Part shown: positions 11,178 to 23,100 of the stretch, piece after piece
Numbering within the stretch: position 1 is the first letter of the stretch
Layout of the letters: every line of letters begins with the position of its first letter
Assembly (NCBI GenBank): GCA_027919835.1
Contig: JANVFP010000009.1
Coordinates: 62,001-126,000, forward strand
Direction of reading: 5' to 3'
From: Lentinula raphanica
Taxonomy: Eukaryota > Basidiomycota > Agaricomycetes > Agaricales > Omphalotaceae
Length of the DNA: 64,000 bases
Position numbers and translations under genes: made by a program
The notes under the pieces: model-generated
What the model was told of the DNA's origin: nothing
Databases searched by the model: none
Seen by the model: only the letters and a program-made list of their open reading frames with translations

Positions 11178-11857
11178 ATGCTCACTGTCTCCACCTTCAA
11201 CCAAAACTTGAAACATCCTGCTTTATCATCAGGATCATAACGACAACAATTTCCACGATGCACCTTTGCCTACTTAGATTAACGACTGTACGAGTCCCAA
11301 CGTTGCCTGCTACGAAATTCGATGTTCGAACGTTCATGTTCTACAAGCTCTGATACTGCTATATATGTTTTCGCGTCGCACTTTGCATTATTTATACTGT
11401 ATTGTTATCCTGTTCTCTGTACAACTTGTAGCCACTACAGCCCGCAATGACAAAAATCTTGATATTTCTCTGCCCAAGGATCGCGCGGATACAACTGTGC
11501 AGGTGCTTGTGCCCGAATGAGGAGGAAGTATGGATAAATTGGTCATCGAGGAAGTAGAGTAAATTGAATATCCAAAATAGTGGTAATATCATTCTGATAG
11601 ACCTTATATGTTACTCGGAAACCCACGAGACCTACAACTTCAGTCCAGCCCAATATGATCTCCACATTTATATACGCATGTTCATTCGTGCTTCCCCAGG
11701 ACCAACGCTTCCATTACTCAGGCCGTTCAGATGAGAAACTTTCACGCGGGTAATAACTTGCCAGAGGACTACAATGTCTTCCCTGTAACGACCATCTTCT
11801 CAACCACTTTCACGAAGCGAGTACGATCCACACTTGACCTGAACTGGATAAGCCCAG
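11178..11857. other. Intergenic
   Basis: No supported gene. The region between the broken gene and the membrane protein at 11858 contains only short ORFs. The last 250 bases presumably hold the promoter. An upstream leader exon for the 11858 gene cannot be excluded, because an acceptor-like cccag lies immediately before the ATG. Confidence 0.4.
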
Positions 11858-12778
11858 ATGGCCCTCCAAACCGAAACGACACCCACTTCATCATCTAACG
11901 CATCGTCTTCATCATCCACATCATCCGCTTCAACTGGCAATAACAATCCTGATACCGGAAGCTTCTTCACCCCCACCTCATCGCCACCTCTCATCTTAGC
12001 CTTCCTGGCCATCGGACTCCTCGTGACAGCCATCATAGCCGCCCTAGGCTGGCGTAGAGCATACTTTGCTCGTTTCAGAGCCGAAGCGGAACGCCAGATG
12101 CGCAGAGAAGAAAGTTCGAAGGGTGCCCTGGATGTGGGTAAAAAGCCCAAACTGTGGGACTTATGGACTATCCCCGGAACAGAGGTGAAAGAAGAGGGAG
12201 TGGCAGGGACATCTGCTGAAACGAACGTTGCGTTAGGCAAGCGCGAACTGTTGAAACGGGATGTCGATCACGATGTCAGTTGGGAAACAGTGATGGTGAG
12301 TCCTAAGGTTGTATGCTCCGTCTGAGTCAAGAGAAGGCTTATCAGACCGAATTCCCAGCCAATATCTGTAACTCCGCTCATTCGTGAGATCGTCAACGAA
12401 CGACCCGAGGGTGAAGAGTTGCAATCGGACAACTCCCCTTTCGCCTTTCATTTGTTCTTCCAAAGCCGACAACTCCTTGGATCATTCATTAATCATCTGC
12501 GCTATCGCCATCGGCCTCGAGACCATGAAGATGCGGCGGAATTAGGTCTCCCAAGCGCAACGGACACGGAAAAGCAGATAATTGAAGAGACCGATGCCGA
12601 AGACGATCTGACTCAGTACGAAAGCCTCCAAGTCACAGTAGCCATTGCTATGCCTATTCCAAGAGGAGACTTGAAAGGTGAAGCGGTCGAGCAGCAGCAA
12701 GAGGTGTATGAATATTCCATGGGAATATGCCGAGTACCGTGGAGTGGGGCAGAGAGACAGGATTCGTCCGAATCATAA
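11858..12778 (+). CDS. Single-pass membrane protein of an Agaricomycete-type family
   Basis: Predicted product of 285 aa from two exons: 11858-12295 and 12359-12778. Layout: a Ser/Thr-rich N-terminal ectodomain (residues 1-43), a transmembrane helix (about 45-64, LILAFLAIGLLVTAIIAALGW), a basic juxtamembrane RRAYFARFR, a KKPKLWDLW motif, and an acidic cytosolic tail that ends with a strand VTVAIAMPIP and a GICRVPW motif. The order Ser/Thr ectodomain, TM, basic stretch, GKKP-x-(L/M)-W/Y-D and a late (V/A)AIAMP strand recurs in many basidiomycete uncharacterised proteins. No enzymatic domain is visible. The ATG at 11858 is the first in frame, though a short upstream exon is possible. Confidence 0.65.
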
Positions 12779-12884
12779 CGAATGAGGCTGAAGGTTGGAA
12801 CGTTGGAATCTGTATACTATATGATCAATTTTTGCAATCATTAACCAACAGGAAAGAACGTTCATACTTCCTCGACACCGAAGG

Positions 12885-13490
12885 TCATCGAAACGGTGCA
12901 GGCCGCGGTGCGACTCGCGTCGGCGATGAGTAAATAGGTTGATCATCAACCCTCCTCAACGATAACATACATGTATTCTCGACGTCTCCTCCTTCATACG
13001 CAAGAGATAATCCTCCGAACCAAGTGTGTTGCATCAAACAGTCTCCTCTCTGTATTCCTGCCTCCCAGGCTAACCTCGGATGCGGCATGGCTCTGACCCG
13101 CGCATGGTAAGCATGCAGCACCATTGCCTGGGTCTTGGGGCATAGGGTATTGAACTCTTCGTTCCCGTACGGTTGTTGAAACGCTTCATAGATGGCGACC
13201 AAAACATCCTGCACGGTCACTCCTGATGGATTCCGCGCCTCGATGTACCAAGTGTCTGAATCAGAGAAGATACCACAGCGAATACGCAGGTGGTGAGCAG
13301 AGGGTTGTATCGCTAAAGCAGCTAGTTCGTGAGAGCGCAACGTTCTAATCGGTGATGAATCCACGCGAAGGAATACCGACGGCGCTTCTCTCATGTTCCA
13401 CGAGAGCAGCGAGGGATTTTTCATCCCCTCTAGCATTGTATAAGGTTGGTGAGACAGAAGAGGGTGGACGATTGACGGTGTAGTAGGCAT
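12885..13490 (-). CDS. DUF6699 domain protein
   Basis: Single-exon gene of about 201 aa on the minus strand. The first true ATG is at 13490; the open frame extends upstream only through a non-ATG codon. The C-terminal two thirds carry the pattern of the basidiomycete DUF6699 domain: a strand with LAALAIQPSAHHLRIRC, then WYIEARNPSGVTVQDVLVAIYEAF, a YGNEEFNTL stretch and a long helix with an R-x-R turn, ending in a W-F-GGLSL strand. The function of DUF6699 is unknown. Members are numerous and lineage-expanded in Agaricomycetes. It converges with the plus-strand membrane protein gene and leaves about 105 bases between stops. Confidence 0.75.
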   Translation of the reverse strand: MPTTPSIVHPLLSHQPYTMLEGMKNPSLLSWNMREAPSVFLRVDSSPIRTLRSHELAALAIQPSAHHLRIRCGIFSDSDTWYIEARNPSGVTVQDVLVAIYEAFQQPYGNEEFNTLCPKTQAMVLHAYHARVRAMPHPRLAWEAGIQRGDCLMQHTWFGGLSLAYEGGDVENTCMLSLRRVDDQPIYSSPTRVAPRPAPFR

Positions 13491-14492
13491 TATGGTGGTA
13501 GTTCTTGTCAAGGTCGTCGTTGATTCTCAAGGACGAAAAACGTGGTTAAATAATGTCGGCGGCGGAAACCTTGAGGCCTTCTATATCGAACTCAACAGCA
13601 TTCGCATTCTGCAGAGCAAAGAGGGGTCCATTGATTCTATCTGAAACCCGACACATCATCAGTGAGCAGGCTGTGCATAAAGCGCGCCTCCGCGCTTGTT
13701 TTAGCTTTTTGTGGACCTTTGGTTTGTTTCGACCTGGCAGTGCGTGCGGGAAGGAATTATCACGTTAGGCAACAACAGCAATTATATCAGATAGATATAC
13801 AAGCTTCGAACCCACAGACAGATAGATCACAATGATTCCTGCCATCTGCTTTCGTTCTGACACTGGATCTCGAAAGATTCACAGTGAGTCACCGCTCGTG
13901 TAGGTAACACTACGCAAAAGAGAAGCTGTTAACCTTGTGATTGCGGTCGTTATGAAACGTGTTGAGATGTATGTGAGATGTGTGTGGAGAGGTCTCCGAC
14001 TGCGTCGCGCCAATGGCAAGGGCCTTCTTTCATATCAGGGATCCTGGCAAATGCAGCATAAGTCAGCAAAGAGAAGGAGAGAAATGGACAGGAAGCAGCC
14101 AAGAATATGGACATCTCATGATAGCGGCGGCAAGAATCCTTTGATACGATTTATCAACCGTTGCAACATGAGACTGCCAGTTCAGCATAGATCATACATT
14201 TTTGAACGCCGCGACGTCTTCGGTCCATCGCATAAACGGATGCCTCATCGAGACGCTGAGATATCTGATGGAGATAGTAACATACTTGAGTTCTTTATGG
14301 TTTGGATACTTCTTCGTGTACAAAGCCAATAAGCAATTGACACACAGAGCGAGCGTTAACAATTGACCGAGCCCGAGTCGTCTATATATGTACCAAGCGA
14401 AGAATTTCTCGCTGTACAAGACGATCAACCTCAGTCCGATATGAGAATCATTGAAAGCGTACAGGAATCAGGTCGTGGTCAGACCAAACGAT
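13491..14492. other. Intergenic, about 1 kb without a supported gene
   Basis: A plus-strand open frame of 131 codons at 13937-14332 and a minus-strand one at 14192-14428 have no recognisable motif and mixed third-position composition, so neither is called. The part next to 13490 presumably includes the promoter of the DUF6699 gene. Confidence 0.4.
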
Positions 14493-15290
14493 TTAATCCC
14501 ATTTCATGGCACTTGTAACCCAATAAACCTTGTCATGAACAGGATCCTGTTCGTCGACCCAGCACGAACCGTCCCGTAGCAGCATATTCTCTAATGCGCC
14601 TCTAGCACGTTCCCTCGTCCAACCTCGGCCGCCTTCGTCTCGCTGCAATACGAGATCGTCGATAGTGAGCTTCCCGTATCTGCCTGGATCCCTAGCCAAC
14701 GCCAAAATGACAGCCTGGTCTTCGTCGAGTTCCTTCGGCACGCTCCGAACCATTCTTCGCCCATCATCGAGGGTGACGATGGTGTAGCCTGCTCCCAGTG
14801 GCGAAAGAGTCTTCACAGACCGGATGATATCCTCCTCCGTGACGGTGCCCTTCTTCTTCTCATCCTGACCATCAGGGACTCCACGAAGCTTACGGATGAG
14901 TCTGACGAGCTCCGAAAGCTCAATCATGCCTCCGTTACGCTCTCTAGTGGACACACAGATGTCAACGATCTGCACACCGAGCTCATACTGCCAATCTCCC
15001 ACTGAGGACAGCAACTCGGCCCACCAGCCGCCTCTTCGTGGTCCAGCGAGTGGATCCACGCCAATGCTAGAGCACATTTGAGTAAATTGATGCCTGAAAG
15101 CTGGGTCATGAAGGATATCGTCGCGGTGGTTGGTAGCGAATGTGGTTAGGGCGGAACGGAAAGAATTCAGCTGAGAATGGAGATGGGCAACTTGTTGTTG
15201 AGAAAGAGAGGTGGACAGTAGGTCGTAAGATCGTGAAGTGGACGTGTGTCGGTCTAGCGCAGCGAGACCAACACCGTTTAGTCGATGCAT
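14493..15290 (-). CDS. SNF8: ESCRT-II subunit Vps22/SNF8
   Basis: Intronless gene of 265 aa (human SNF8 is 258 aa). The start is set at 15290, giving MHRLNGVGLAALDRH, the conserved N-terminus of SNF8/Vps22; an in-frame upstream ATG would add 16 residues not seen in the family. Conserved blocks: LRSQLNSFRSAL-type coiled coil, FRHQFTQMCSSIGVDPLA, WWAELLSSVGDWQYELGVQIVDIC and two winged-helix domains at the C-terminus ending KVYWVTSAMKWD. Vps22 forms the ESCRT-II complex with Vps25 and Vps36 on endosomal membranes and promotes sorting of ubiquitinated cargo into multivesicular bodies. It is followed on the same strand, 90 bases away, by the promoter-distal end of the aminotransferase gene. Confidence 0.95.
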   Translation of the reverse strand: MHRLNGVGLAALDRHTSTSRSYDLLSTSLSQQQVAHLHSQLNSFRSALTTFATNHRDDILHDPAFRHQFTQMCSSIGVDPLAGPRRGGWWAELLSSVGDWQYELGVQIVDICVSTRERNGGMIELSELVRLIRKLRGVPDGQDEKKKGTVTEEDIIRSVKTLSPLGAGYTIVTLDDGRRMVRSVPKELDEDQAVILALARDPGRYGKLTIDDLVLQRDEGGRGWTRERARGALENMLLRDGSCWVDEQDPVHDKVYWVTSAMKWD

Positions 15291-15377
15291 GGTGGTGGTA
15301 ATGGAAAAAGAATTTAGGCGCCGGAGGCGGCAAGTCAAAATTTTGACTGAGTTATACGATGAAGTATGTACATGAAT

Positions 15378-16955
15378 TCATTCACAACGAACACACCATC
15401 CCTCCCACTCAACCCTCCCTTCCTGTATATCAATGATCATCTGTCTGACAGCCCGGCTTACAGGTCCTAAACCGCCTTCGTAAGCGGGTAGCACCAAATC
15501 TCTGGCTGGCTTCTTCAGATCTTCCTGGAACCCAACCCTTCCCACAGGTGCGACGACAGCAGCTGTGCCAACAGCGAACATCTCCCGTAATTTTCCTTCC
15601 GAAAGCCAAATGTCCATATCAGCGATGGTAAAGGCTCGCTCGTGCGGGTGTAGACGTTGATTCGTGGAGATGCCAGGAAGTGTGAGTTTTCCGGCTGTAT
15701 GTGCTTTCGCGAGAGAGAGTATTGAATCTCGGGTGACCCCAGGCAAAATAGTACCGTCTAGAGGTGGAGTTATAAGGTCAAGATCTGGAACGAACGAGAG
15801 TTTGTAAGCGACTTATGTCGACACAGATTCCTAACGTCCACTTACCCCCATCCTCCCTATCCACGACGATGAACACGTTCATCGCACCCGCTTCTGTAAC
15901 TTTCCATCTATTTGCATCCTGCAACAACCACAAAATCTGATCATATCCTTGTTTTGCTGCTATCCGTTGCGGTAAGAACCCAGGAGCGTAATTACCGGCG
16001 ACTTTGTGCGATCCCGTTCCACCTGGCCATGCTCGAACGTTCTCTGCAGCGGCAAGTAAGGAGATCGGTTTGGGTCCTGTGCGGAAGTATGGTCCGGTAG
16101 GTGACAAGATGACATACAGCAGGGCATGATCTGAGGCAGAGACACCCAAAGCTTGAAGAATATCATTTCAGATCAAACAGTTACATTCCTGCGAAATACA
16201 AAGACGCTCACCTGATCGTGTTCCAATAATGGTGGGTCGTATGTACAAGCTGTAACCTTCCATGTTGGGTATCCATCGTTGGTCGACAACGATCAACTTT
16301 TTTATGAGTTCGAGTAACGCGACTGTATTAAATGGCTGACTTGGTTTCAGTTTTCAGCTATTGAAATCGAACCCCTTCAACAACATACCGGCAAAGCAAG
16401 CCTCTCAGCTGACCGTGCTAGACGCGCCATGTTCTTCGCAGGTCTGAATAACCGCGGCGCACCATCTGGTCCGACATACGCCTGTGATCAATATGAGCCT
16501 TCGTATTGTCAAAAGCACAAGAATCAATACTTCGGACCTTCATCCCTTCGAAAGTATTGGTCGCATACTGAAAACAACTAGAGGCCGGATCCAAAGTGAA
16601 CGGACCATATGGCTTGATTTCTGGCGCGGACCATCCGGAGACAGGATCAAACGACGCGACGAGCATATGGTCTGTCATCGTCTTGTGTAGACAACAGAAC
16701 GTCCAATGTCAGAGGTTAGGATGATACAGCAAAATGAAGAATGTAACTCACTCCGCCGAAAACAAGGGTTTCAGGCGCAGGTAATGGCTTGAGAGTTTCG
16801 CTCAAGGTGACGGTGAGCTTAGAAGGCTATCATACGCGTCAATTGTGCTGAAAGACGAAGTTTGGAAAGGTTGTACGACGTACGTCGAGATCAGGAAGAG
16901 GAAAAGGACCTTCCAGGTGTCCATTGCCTACCGATTTCCATTCGGAGTTGGACAT
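15378..16955 (-). CDS. Branched-chain amino acid aminotransferase
   Basis: Predicted product of 406 aa from seven minus-strand exons: 16955-16884, 16826-16752, 16681-16538, 16481-16389, 16335-16212, 16151-15846 and 15784-15378. The class IV PLP fold is evident: FGG-TMTDHMLVASFD, FEGMKAYVGPDGAPRLFRP, NMARLARSAERLALP, IPNMEGYSLYIRPT, GSHKVAGNYAPGFLPQ with the PLP-binding lysine at about K219, EAGAMNVFIV, LITPPLDGTILPGVTRDSIL, and EMFAVGTAAVVAPV. It interconverts Leu/Ile/Val with their 2-oxo acids using 2-oxoglutarate. No obvious mitochondrial presequence is seen (MSNSEWKSVG), so a cytosolic (yeast BAT2-like) location is more likely; this is inference. Introns are 51-70 bp GT-AG. Confidence 0.93.
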
Positions 16956-17705
16956 AGTTGACCTAGTATCAGGTAGCTGAGATATGTGAGATAGATGGCA
17001 GGGTAAACAATGGGGGAGGTGGCCGTTGAAAAAGAAACAAGATGATCGGAGTCATTTCGAATTTTTTTCTGTGACGGAAGATGAAATGATAATCAGTTTA
17101 CGGCAAAGAGATAAGATAAAACATATCTCTTTGGTCTCGCCTTCGTCCTCGTCCTCAGTCGTCCTCCAACTGGATACAGGCTTTGAATCTTCGTACAGGG
17201 GCTGGAGGTGGTAGCCTTTCTAGTAACGTGATGTTTTGGAATCAGCTTTACAATTGGAGGGATCCAAAAAAAGAGCAGGCTGGTCTTTGTAGATCGGATG
17301 CAACGCCTGGAAGGTAGTGCCGGAGGTGCAGCTTTGCCTACCATTGGAACAAGAGACCCTTGTTGACGAATCGTGAATGATTTACTTATTCACGATGTAC
17401 TTGACTGCTTTGCACACCAACTGTGTTTGTAAAAGACGAAAGCCTCTGCCTTTTCAGTTTTCATCGTGAGCGTAGCGTAGCACACGAGCGCTCCTACGGC
17501 CCGACGGCTTCCCACGAAGAGCGCTTATAGATGAAACTTGGATTTGGACGTTTGCAGCTGCGGCTTTACTTTTTCATCTGGCGTTTACAGAATCAAATCA
17601 TCTATTGTTGGCTTGATGCTGATGTTTAAATTGCGCTAGAAATGCCCAATCCATATCTCTTTCACCCACCATCGAGCGATACGAGGTTAACCCGAATGCT
17701 CGAAG
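16956..17705. other. Divergent intergenic region
   Basis: This lies between the minus-strand aminotransferase and the plus-strand GRGG-repeat gene and presumably holds both promoters. No gene or RNA is supported. A short open frame on the minus strand at 17598-17912 overlaps the next gene and looks spurious. Confidence 0.45.
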
Positions 17706-20120
17706 ATGATTGCATCTCCCAACTTTCCCCAGGTCTCTATCTATAAAACCCCGGGTGATGGCAACGACGCTCTTCTCCATGGCTCTACTCCATCTATAGC
17801 ACAACCGAGAACGAGCAAGAGACCCTCTCTGTACTCGATTATCACTGGCAGAAACGACTCTCTGTTTTCCAATATCTCTCAACAGACGGTCACAGTTTCT
17901 ACGTCCCTCCATAGCTCTACAAACTCACTTTCCTCCAATCAACTCGACCACGACCGCAATCGCTCTAGATTCCGTATACTCAAAAAGGCCAAATCTACAT
18001 TCAACATGTCTACACCAGGTCCAGTATCGCCATCGTCGAGTTTTCCTTCCGATCTTTCCCGAGTGTACACTGCCATTCCGCAAAGCAGCATTACATCTTC
18101 TAGCGCGCCCGTACAGGCAGGCGATGGTATAGAACTACAGAGTCTAGGTATGTAATAATATTTCACTCTTTTTGTAGCAAAACACTCATTGAATGATGAA
18201 ACAGATATGTTACGCCCAGGAACTCTGAGTCCTGTCGACGGTCCTAATGCACCTAAATTGTCCGTTCGAGTCGTCGGAAGAGGTGGGCAAGGCTCACGCC
18301 CTCGCCCAGCAAATAATCAACTCTCACGCACGCATCATTCCGAGCGGGAACCTATCAGCCCTTCTTCCTCGGTCGATCCATCATCATCTGTTAACCTGTC
18401 TGGATCAAGCACATATTCACATTCACATCCCAATACGCCTGCTGTGCCAGGACCCATAAGCATCGCGCGCGTCGTGGGAAGAGGTGGATTGGGCTCGAAA
18501 CGCCGTATACATTTAAACCCGTCTTCGCCTCTTCCGACTTCACCTTCCGTTCCGGGTGATCATCGCCACGAGCGCATACAAAGCACGTCGAGTGACTCGC
18601 AAGCTTCGGCCAAAGCTTCTTCCTCCTCTTCCACTTCCATCCACGCACGAACGATCCGAGTCACTGGTAGAGGAGGCGCCGGATCACGAATCAGAGTTCG
18701 TTCCCCTTCTCCAGCAGCAGCAGAACGAGCAGCAGAACGGTCTTTGGTCAAAATGTGCAAAATCAAATGGAAGGCTAGGAAAAGAACTCAATCCCAAATT
18801 GCTCCTAGCACCACGAAACCACCCTCGAAACTCTCCGTGCTCAAACGGTCAGCATCGCAGCATATCACATCCATCTCCAAGCTTAACGAGGACGAAAACC
18901 GAAATCGTCCTCTTCCACCCGTCCCAGCTTCTCCTCCTGTCAATACTCATCCATCCGAGCTCGAGAATTCATACCCCAACTCCCCAATATCACTCTCTCT
19001 GCCCACCCTTCCGTCAAACGTCCAGAGTCTTCCCGCTGCCGCTCCACCGAGTAAAGCAGAGCGTATGATAGGTCATGCACTGCCTGCTCATCTCTTACTA
19101 TCCCCGAACGACTTTACCGATGTCATACCAGACGCCACTCTACAAACCGGAATTAGAAATCGGCGTAGGTCCCGAAGTTCAGTTCATTCTCTATCCTCAC
19201 TTAGCACGATCCCGAAACCAAACTCAAATCGACGAGCAAGTCTCGCTCGCTCCCTTTCGAGTCTGGGTTCGTTCATCGTACGGGGTACGAACTCGAGACC
19301 GTCCTCTGAGGTTTTTGTCTATGCCGAAGAAGACAAGGCTGGTTTTGATCCCGACGGTATAGACTATGATGATAAAGAGGATGTATGCTGGGTTGACAAC
19401 GAATACGAATCTCATTCTCGGGAAGGCGCCACAACTCCTATATCGCCTATGATCTTTTCCGTTCGACCTCCGTCTCCTACGCCACCCAAGCTGAAGCTGG
19501 TGATTGACTCTGGACCTTTGTTCGCCGCACCATCTACCAGTGTAGTGTCAGTCGAATCAGAAACAAGTGGAACAAACACTTCGAGTGTGCTGGATTCTGC
19601 AGATGGTAGCATCGAAGAGGAGGAGGCTAACAGTACCAACAAGCATGATATTCCAAACTCGCAGATCATCACGCCAGCAACTTCTGTTGACGACAGCGTT
19701 GTTTCGCATTCGCCTATCGGTCTCTCACCGTGTGATGGTACTACGGGAGACGCTGCGCCGCCCGTATCTCCCATCGTTTTTTCTGAACATGACCCCGAAA
19801 CTCCACCGATCACCGCTAATCCATCTCGTTCGTCTCGCTCGGAGGTATCGAGTGTAGAACCAGATGAAAGTACTCCTCGGACTAAACTCAAAGCGCTTTT
19901 ATCAGAGCCCTTACCAATTTCCTCTTTCACTCCACCCATCTCGCCGTTTCAAAATTCGTTCATGTTTGCGAATCGGAGAGAGACCGGGAAGGAAATCAGT
20001 ACTGGGAGCGGTACCTCGAAGGAGGTCACTACTACAACACTGACACCTCAGGGATGGTCCGGCGAATGGAATCGGAAGGATATGCAAGATGTGATTAGAT
20101 CTCTGCGAGAGCTCAAGTAA
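17706..20120 (+). CDS. Large disordered protein with GRGGxGS repeats (Par32/DUF3602-like)
   Basis: Predicted product of 785 aa from two exons (17706-18147 and 18205-20120), separated by a 57-base intron. It is almost entirely Ser/Pro/Thr-rich and apparently disordered. Three spaced copies of a short motif stand out: VRVVGRGGQGSRPRP, ARVVGRGGLGSKRRI and IRVTGRGGAGSRIRVR, near residues 160, 240 and 300. GRGG-x-G-(N/S) repeats characterise fungal DUF3602 and yeast Par32/Amu1, a TORC1-regulated phosphoprotein that inhibits ammonium transporters. Here Ser replaces the usual Asn after the last Gly. Further downstream are RRSRSSVHSLSSLST and repeated PPSPTPP/TPPISP stretches that would suit proline-directed kinases. 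A nutrient-signalling role is inference by analogy only. Confidence 0.7.
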
Positions 20121-23100
20121 ATGCCACACGACACGTGCCGTCCAACCTGTGCTGGTCCTTGACCTGCATTCGAATGCCAGAGTTCATCATATGATGGGGA
20201 GAAAACATGGATCCATCCATCATCATATTATCATGATTTCTTTTTCCTGAACTCTCAAGTTTGAACACAATTTGCCGCCGTTATCTGCTTCCTATGTCCT
20301 TCTTCTCCTTTGGCATATCTTCTCCCGCCTCTTATCACGACTCCGGATCTGCTATGCTCACATATGCAGGTCTTGTTTCCCGGCACTCAGGGTGTCGTGT
20401 ATGACCTGGATCCGTAACATGTCATGGACTGTTACAAGTTCCGTGGATATCATCCCGAATTCCTGATTTTTGATCTTTGATCGTCTGTTTCTCGCTACCA
20501 TCTGCTTCCTGTCTCTTGCTCTCATTCAGCCTAACATAATTTCGCGATACAGCACCTACTGTCATTCGTTCATCCTGCATCCATCATCCATCATCCATCA
20601 CCTATCATCTGCTGCGGTTCACACAAACATGTACAGAAATATCAAACCAGACAAGTTATGAAGTCTTACCGCACATCCACAACACGCATTGTAGACCATC
20701 CTCATTCGTAACTTATCGACTCCGTCATTCTTTTCATTGTACCGTAGGCATTTTCCACACCTTGCATCTGGTTCTCGTGCTCATAGCTCTCTCTACACCA
20801 TCCATATCTATACTCCATCATACTATTCAGCCGTAGTACTACCACAAGTTTCAAGCTGTACAATTCTTGGCAAAGCACAATACATACACAGTCTACTATG
20901 ATAACAAGTTGAACTCCTAGTTGATCTTTGTTGCCTCCTTGTTCTCTGGACTCCTGAAATGCTCAGCGCCTCTCAGCGCCCATTCAGAACACATAGACGT
21001 TTAACGTTTGTTTGATAAATGAAAAGTGTCGAAGAAAATCACAGCTGGAATGAACATACTACCAGTTTGACGTCATCCTCAGAGCGCGGTCTCGTGAGCA
21101 GGATCAGTAAGCAGCAGCTACTATTAGCGCCGAAGATATGCTCTTCTACTTACCACGACGATATACCGAAGGGTTGGACTTGAAGTCGTCTTGTCAACAC
21201 TCCGGACTGGGTGCTTGAACCTCGCAATCCCCCGAGTGGATATTATCCATAGCAGTCCTCTCTCAGGCTGTCAATGTGAGAGCAAAATTTTCGTAAATTA
21301 ACATTGAACATGCTGATGATTGGTCTAGAGCGTCCAGCAATTAGAAGAGTTCATTTCTGTCTTATGTTGCTGTAGGCAAAGGTCCTTTCCAGAATATCGC
21401 AACAAGCCTCGGACCGCGGATACTCGCGGACGGTTCGCGGGTATACTTTTCGATCTCTCTACTATGACGTCTGTAAGTTCACTCTACAGAGTCTACACTG
21501 TACATAGTACCACAGGAGTTAAAACAAACCCTCCCGCTCTTGAAGGCTTCTAACGAGTGACACAGTACACTGCCCTGCGGCGTAACGCCCACTCGTAGTA
21601 TTACAAGCCTCGGTGCCTATACTGCGCTACCCAGGACCCTTCACCTCCGTGTTATGGAACTACGCCAGATTCCAACAGCTGGCCTAGGAACCAACCGCTA
21701 ACTGCAGGCAAATGTCATTGTCTTCATCTGCCGTCCGGGTAGTGGCGCTTCTCTGGGAGTCGGCTATGGTATCGTTGATACCCTTCAATCCACGATGCGT
21801 GCTCGTATCGAACAAGATCGAATTGCATGCCCTGAACGGTGCGTTGCTACATAATATTTTCAAAGATATATTCATCCTTCCGACAATCGTAAGATCGTAA
21901 CGGTGAATATAGATGAACGTGCTGAATGGTAGGTATCCGTATCCATTCAGCATTTCGTATCTTTGAATTTCAAGGCCTCATGATACAACTCATCATCAAC
22001 CAACTGCTTTGGCTTCTCTTACTGAGCTCCAACACCCTCCGCCACACCCGGAGCAAGCACAGATTAACGCCTGTGATATTGCTCTAGGCGATGCTACTCA
22101 ATATTGTGGGGAGCTATTCCGATTCCAGCATCTGGAGTCTAGAGCCCTTCCGGCTCCAACTCCTTCTCCAATACATTTCACCAAACATTGCGGACGTACT
22201 GTCGGTATTTCGAACGGGACACCCCATTGTAAAGGTGAAATGACCTGGTAATTTGAAGGAACCGGAATTCAGCCTGGCATGTTCTCCTAATCGAATGACA
22301 CTCCTATTCTATGCTTTTCTATGCCCCCACGAAACATGTTTTCTCATCTTTCATTGGTCTAATTCTAGAGTCCTTCCAGGACCTGGCGTGCTCCCAAAAC
22401 GACATCAAGCCTCATCGGGTCTTTGCAGGATCTTACTTACTCCAAATCGACATCAAGCCCCATTGAACCTCATGTGGTATCACATCCTGTCTTTTCCAGG
22501 CGTGAACGACCTTCGTACAGGGATGGACCTGTCTGAAACTGGATTAGGTGCACTCTTTCCCCGCCCCCTTCTTCTATGATGGCATGTAGCGCTTCTGATA
22601 GAGCCTCGCGTTCAGATGTCAAGCCTTTAATCATGCCGTGCAGTTTCCCTTTAACCGTTAGTGTGAAGGCCTATCCGATCCAAGGAAATAAGGGTGAGTG
22701 CGAGGCTTTGCGTTGTTCAGTGTTCCAGTCGCGTATTTCCCCTGTTCTCCAGGTTCCCCGGCGCTCAGTTTAGACTCCTTACAAGGGGTGGAGCTTAGTG
22801 TCTCTCACTCAAGTTTACGCACACATGGTACACACTTTACGTGCAAGACATACATCCAGATTGGATCAAGCTGAAAATAACGATGCAAAGATAGCGTCAA
22901 GACGTGTGATGATTGATCACGAATTCAGCTTTTCTCTGCCCTATCGCTGTGGAGTAACATGCACTGCAAGCTTGTTCTTCGAGCTCGATCCAATGCGCAT
23001 GAAACCGGATCTGGGTAATGTGCCTCTTTCGCTACCATTGATAATATTAATCATTGGCCTCTTCTTTTTGGCGTTCGCTTTACTAGTCCCCTTTGCAATT

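Noticed and set aside
13937..14332. 131-codon plus-strand open frame
   Set aside because: No recognisable motif, no splice partners, and an overlapping antisense frame of similar quality.
19412..19939. 175-codon minus-strand open frame inside the GRGG-repeat gene
   Set aside because: Antisense shadow of a Ser/Thr-rich coding region with strong codon bias on the plus strand.
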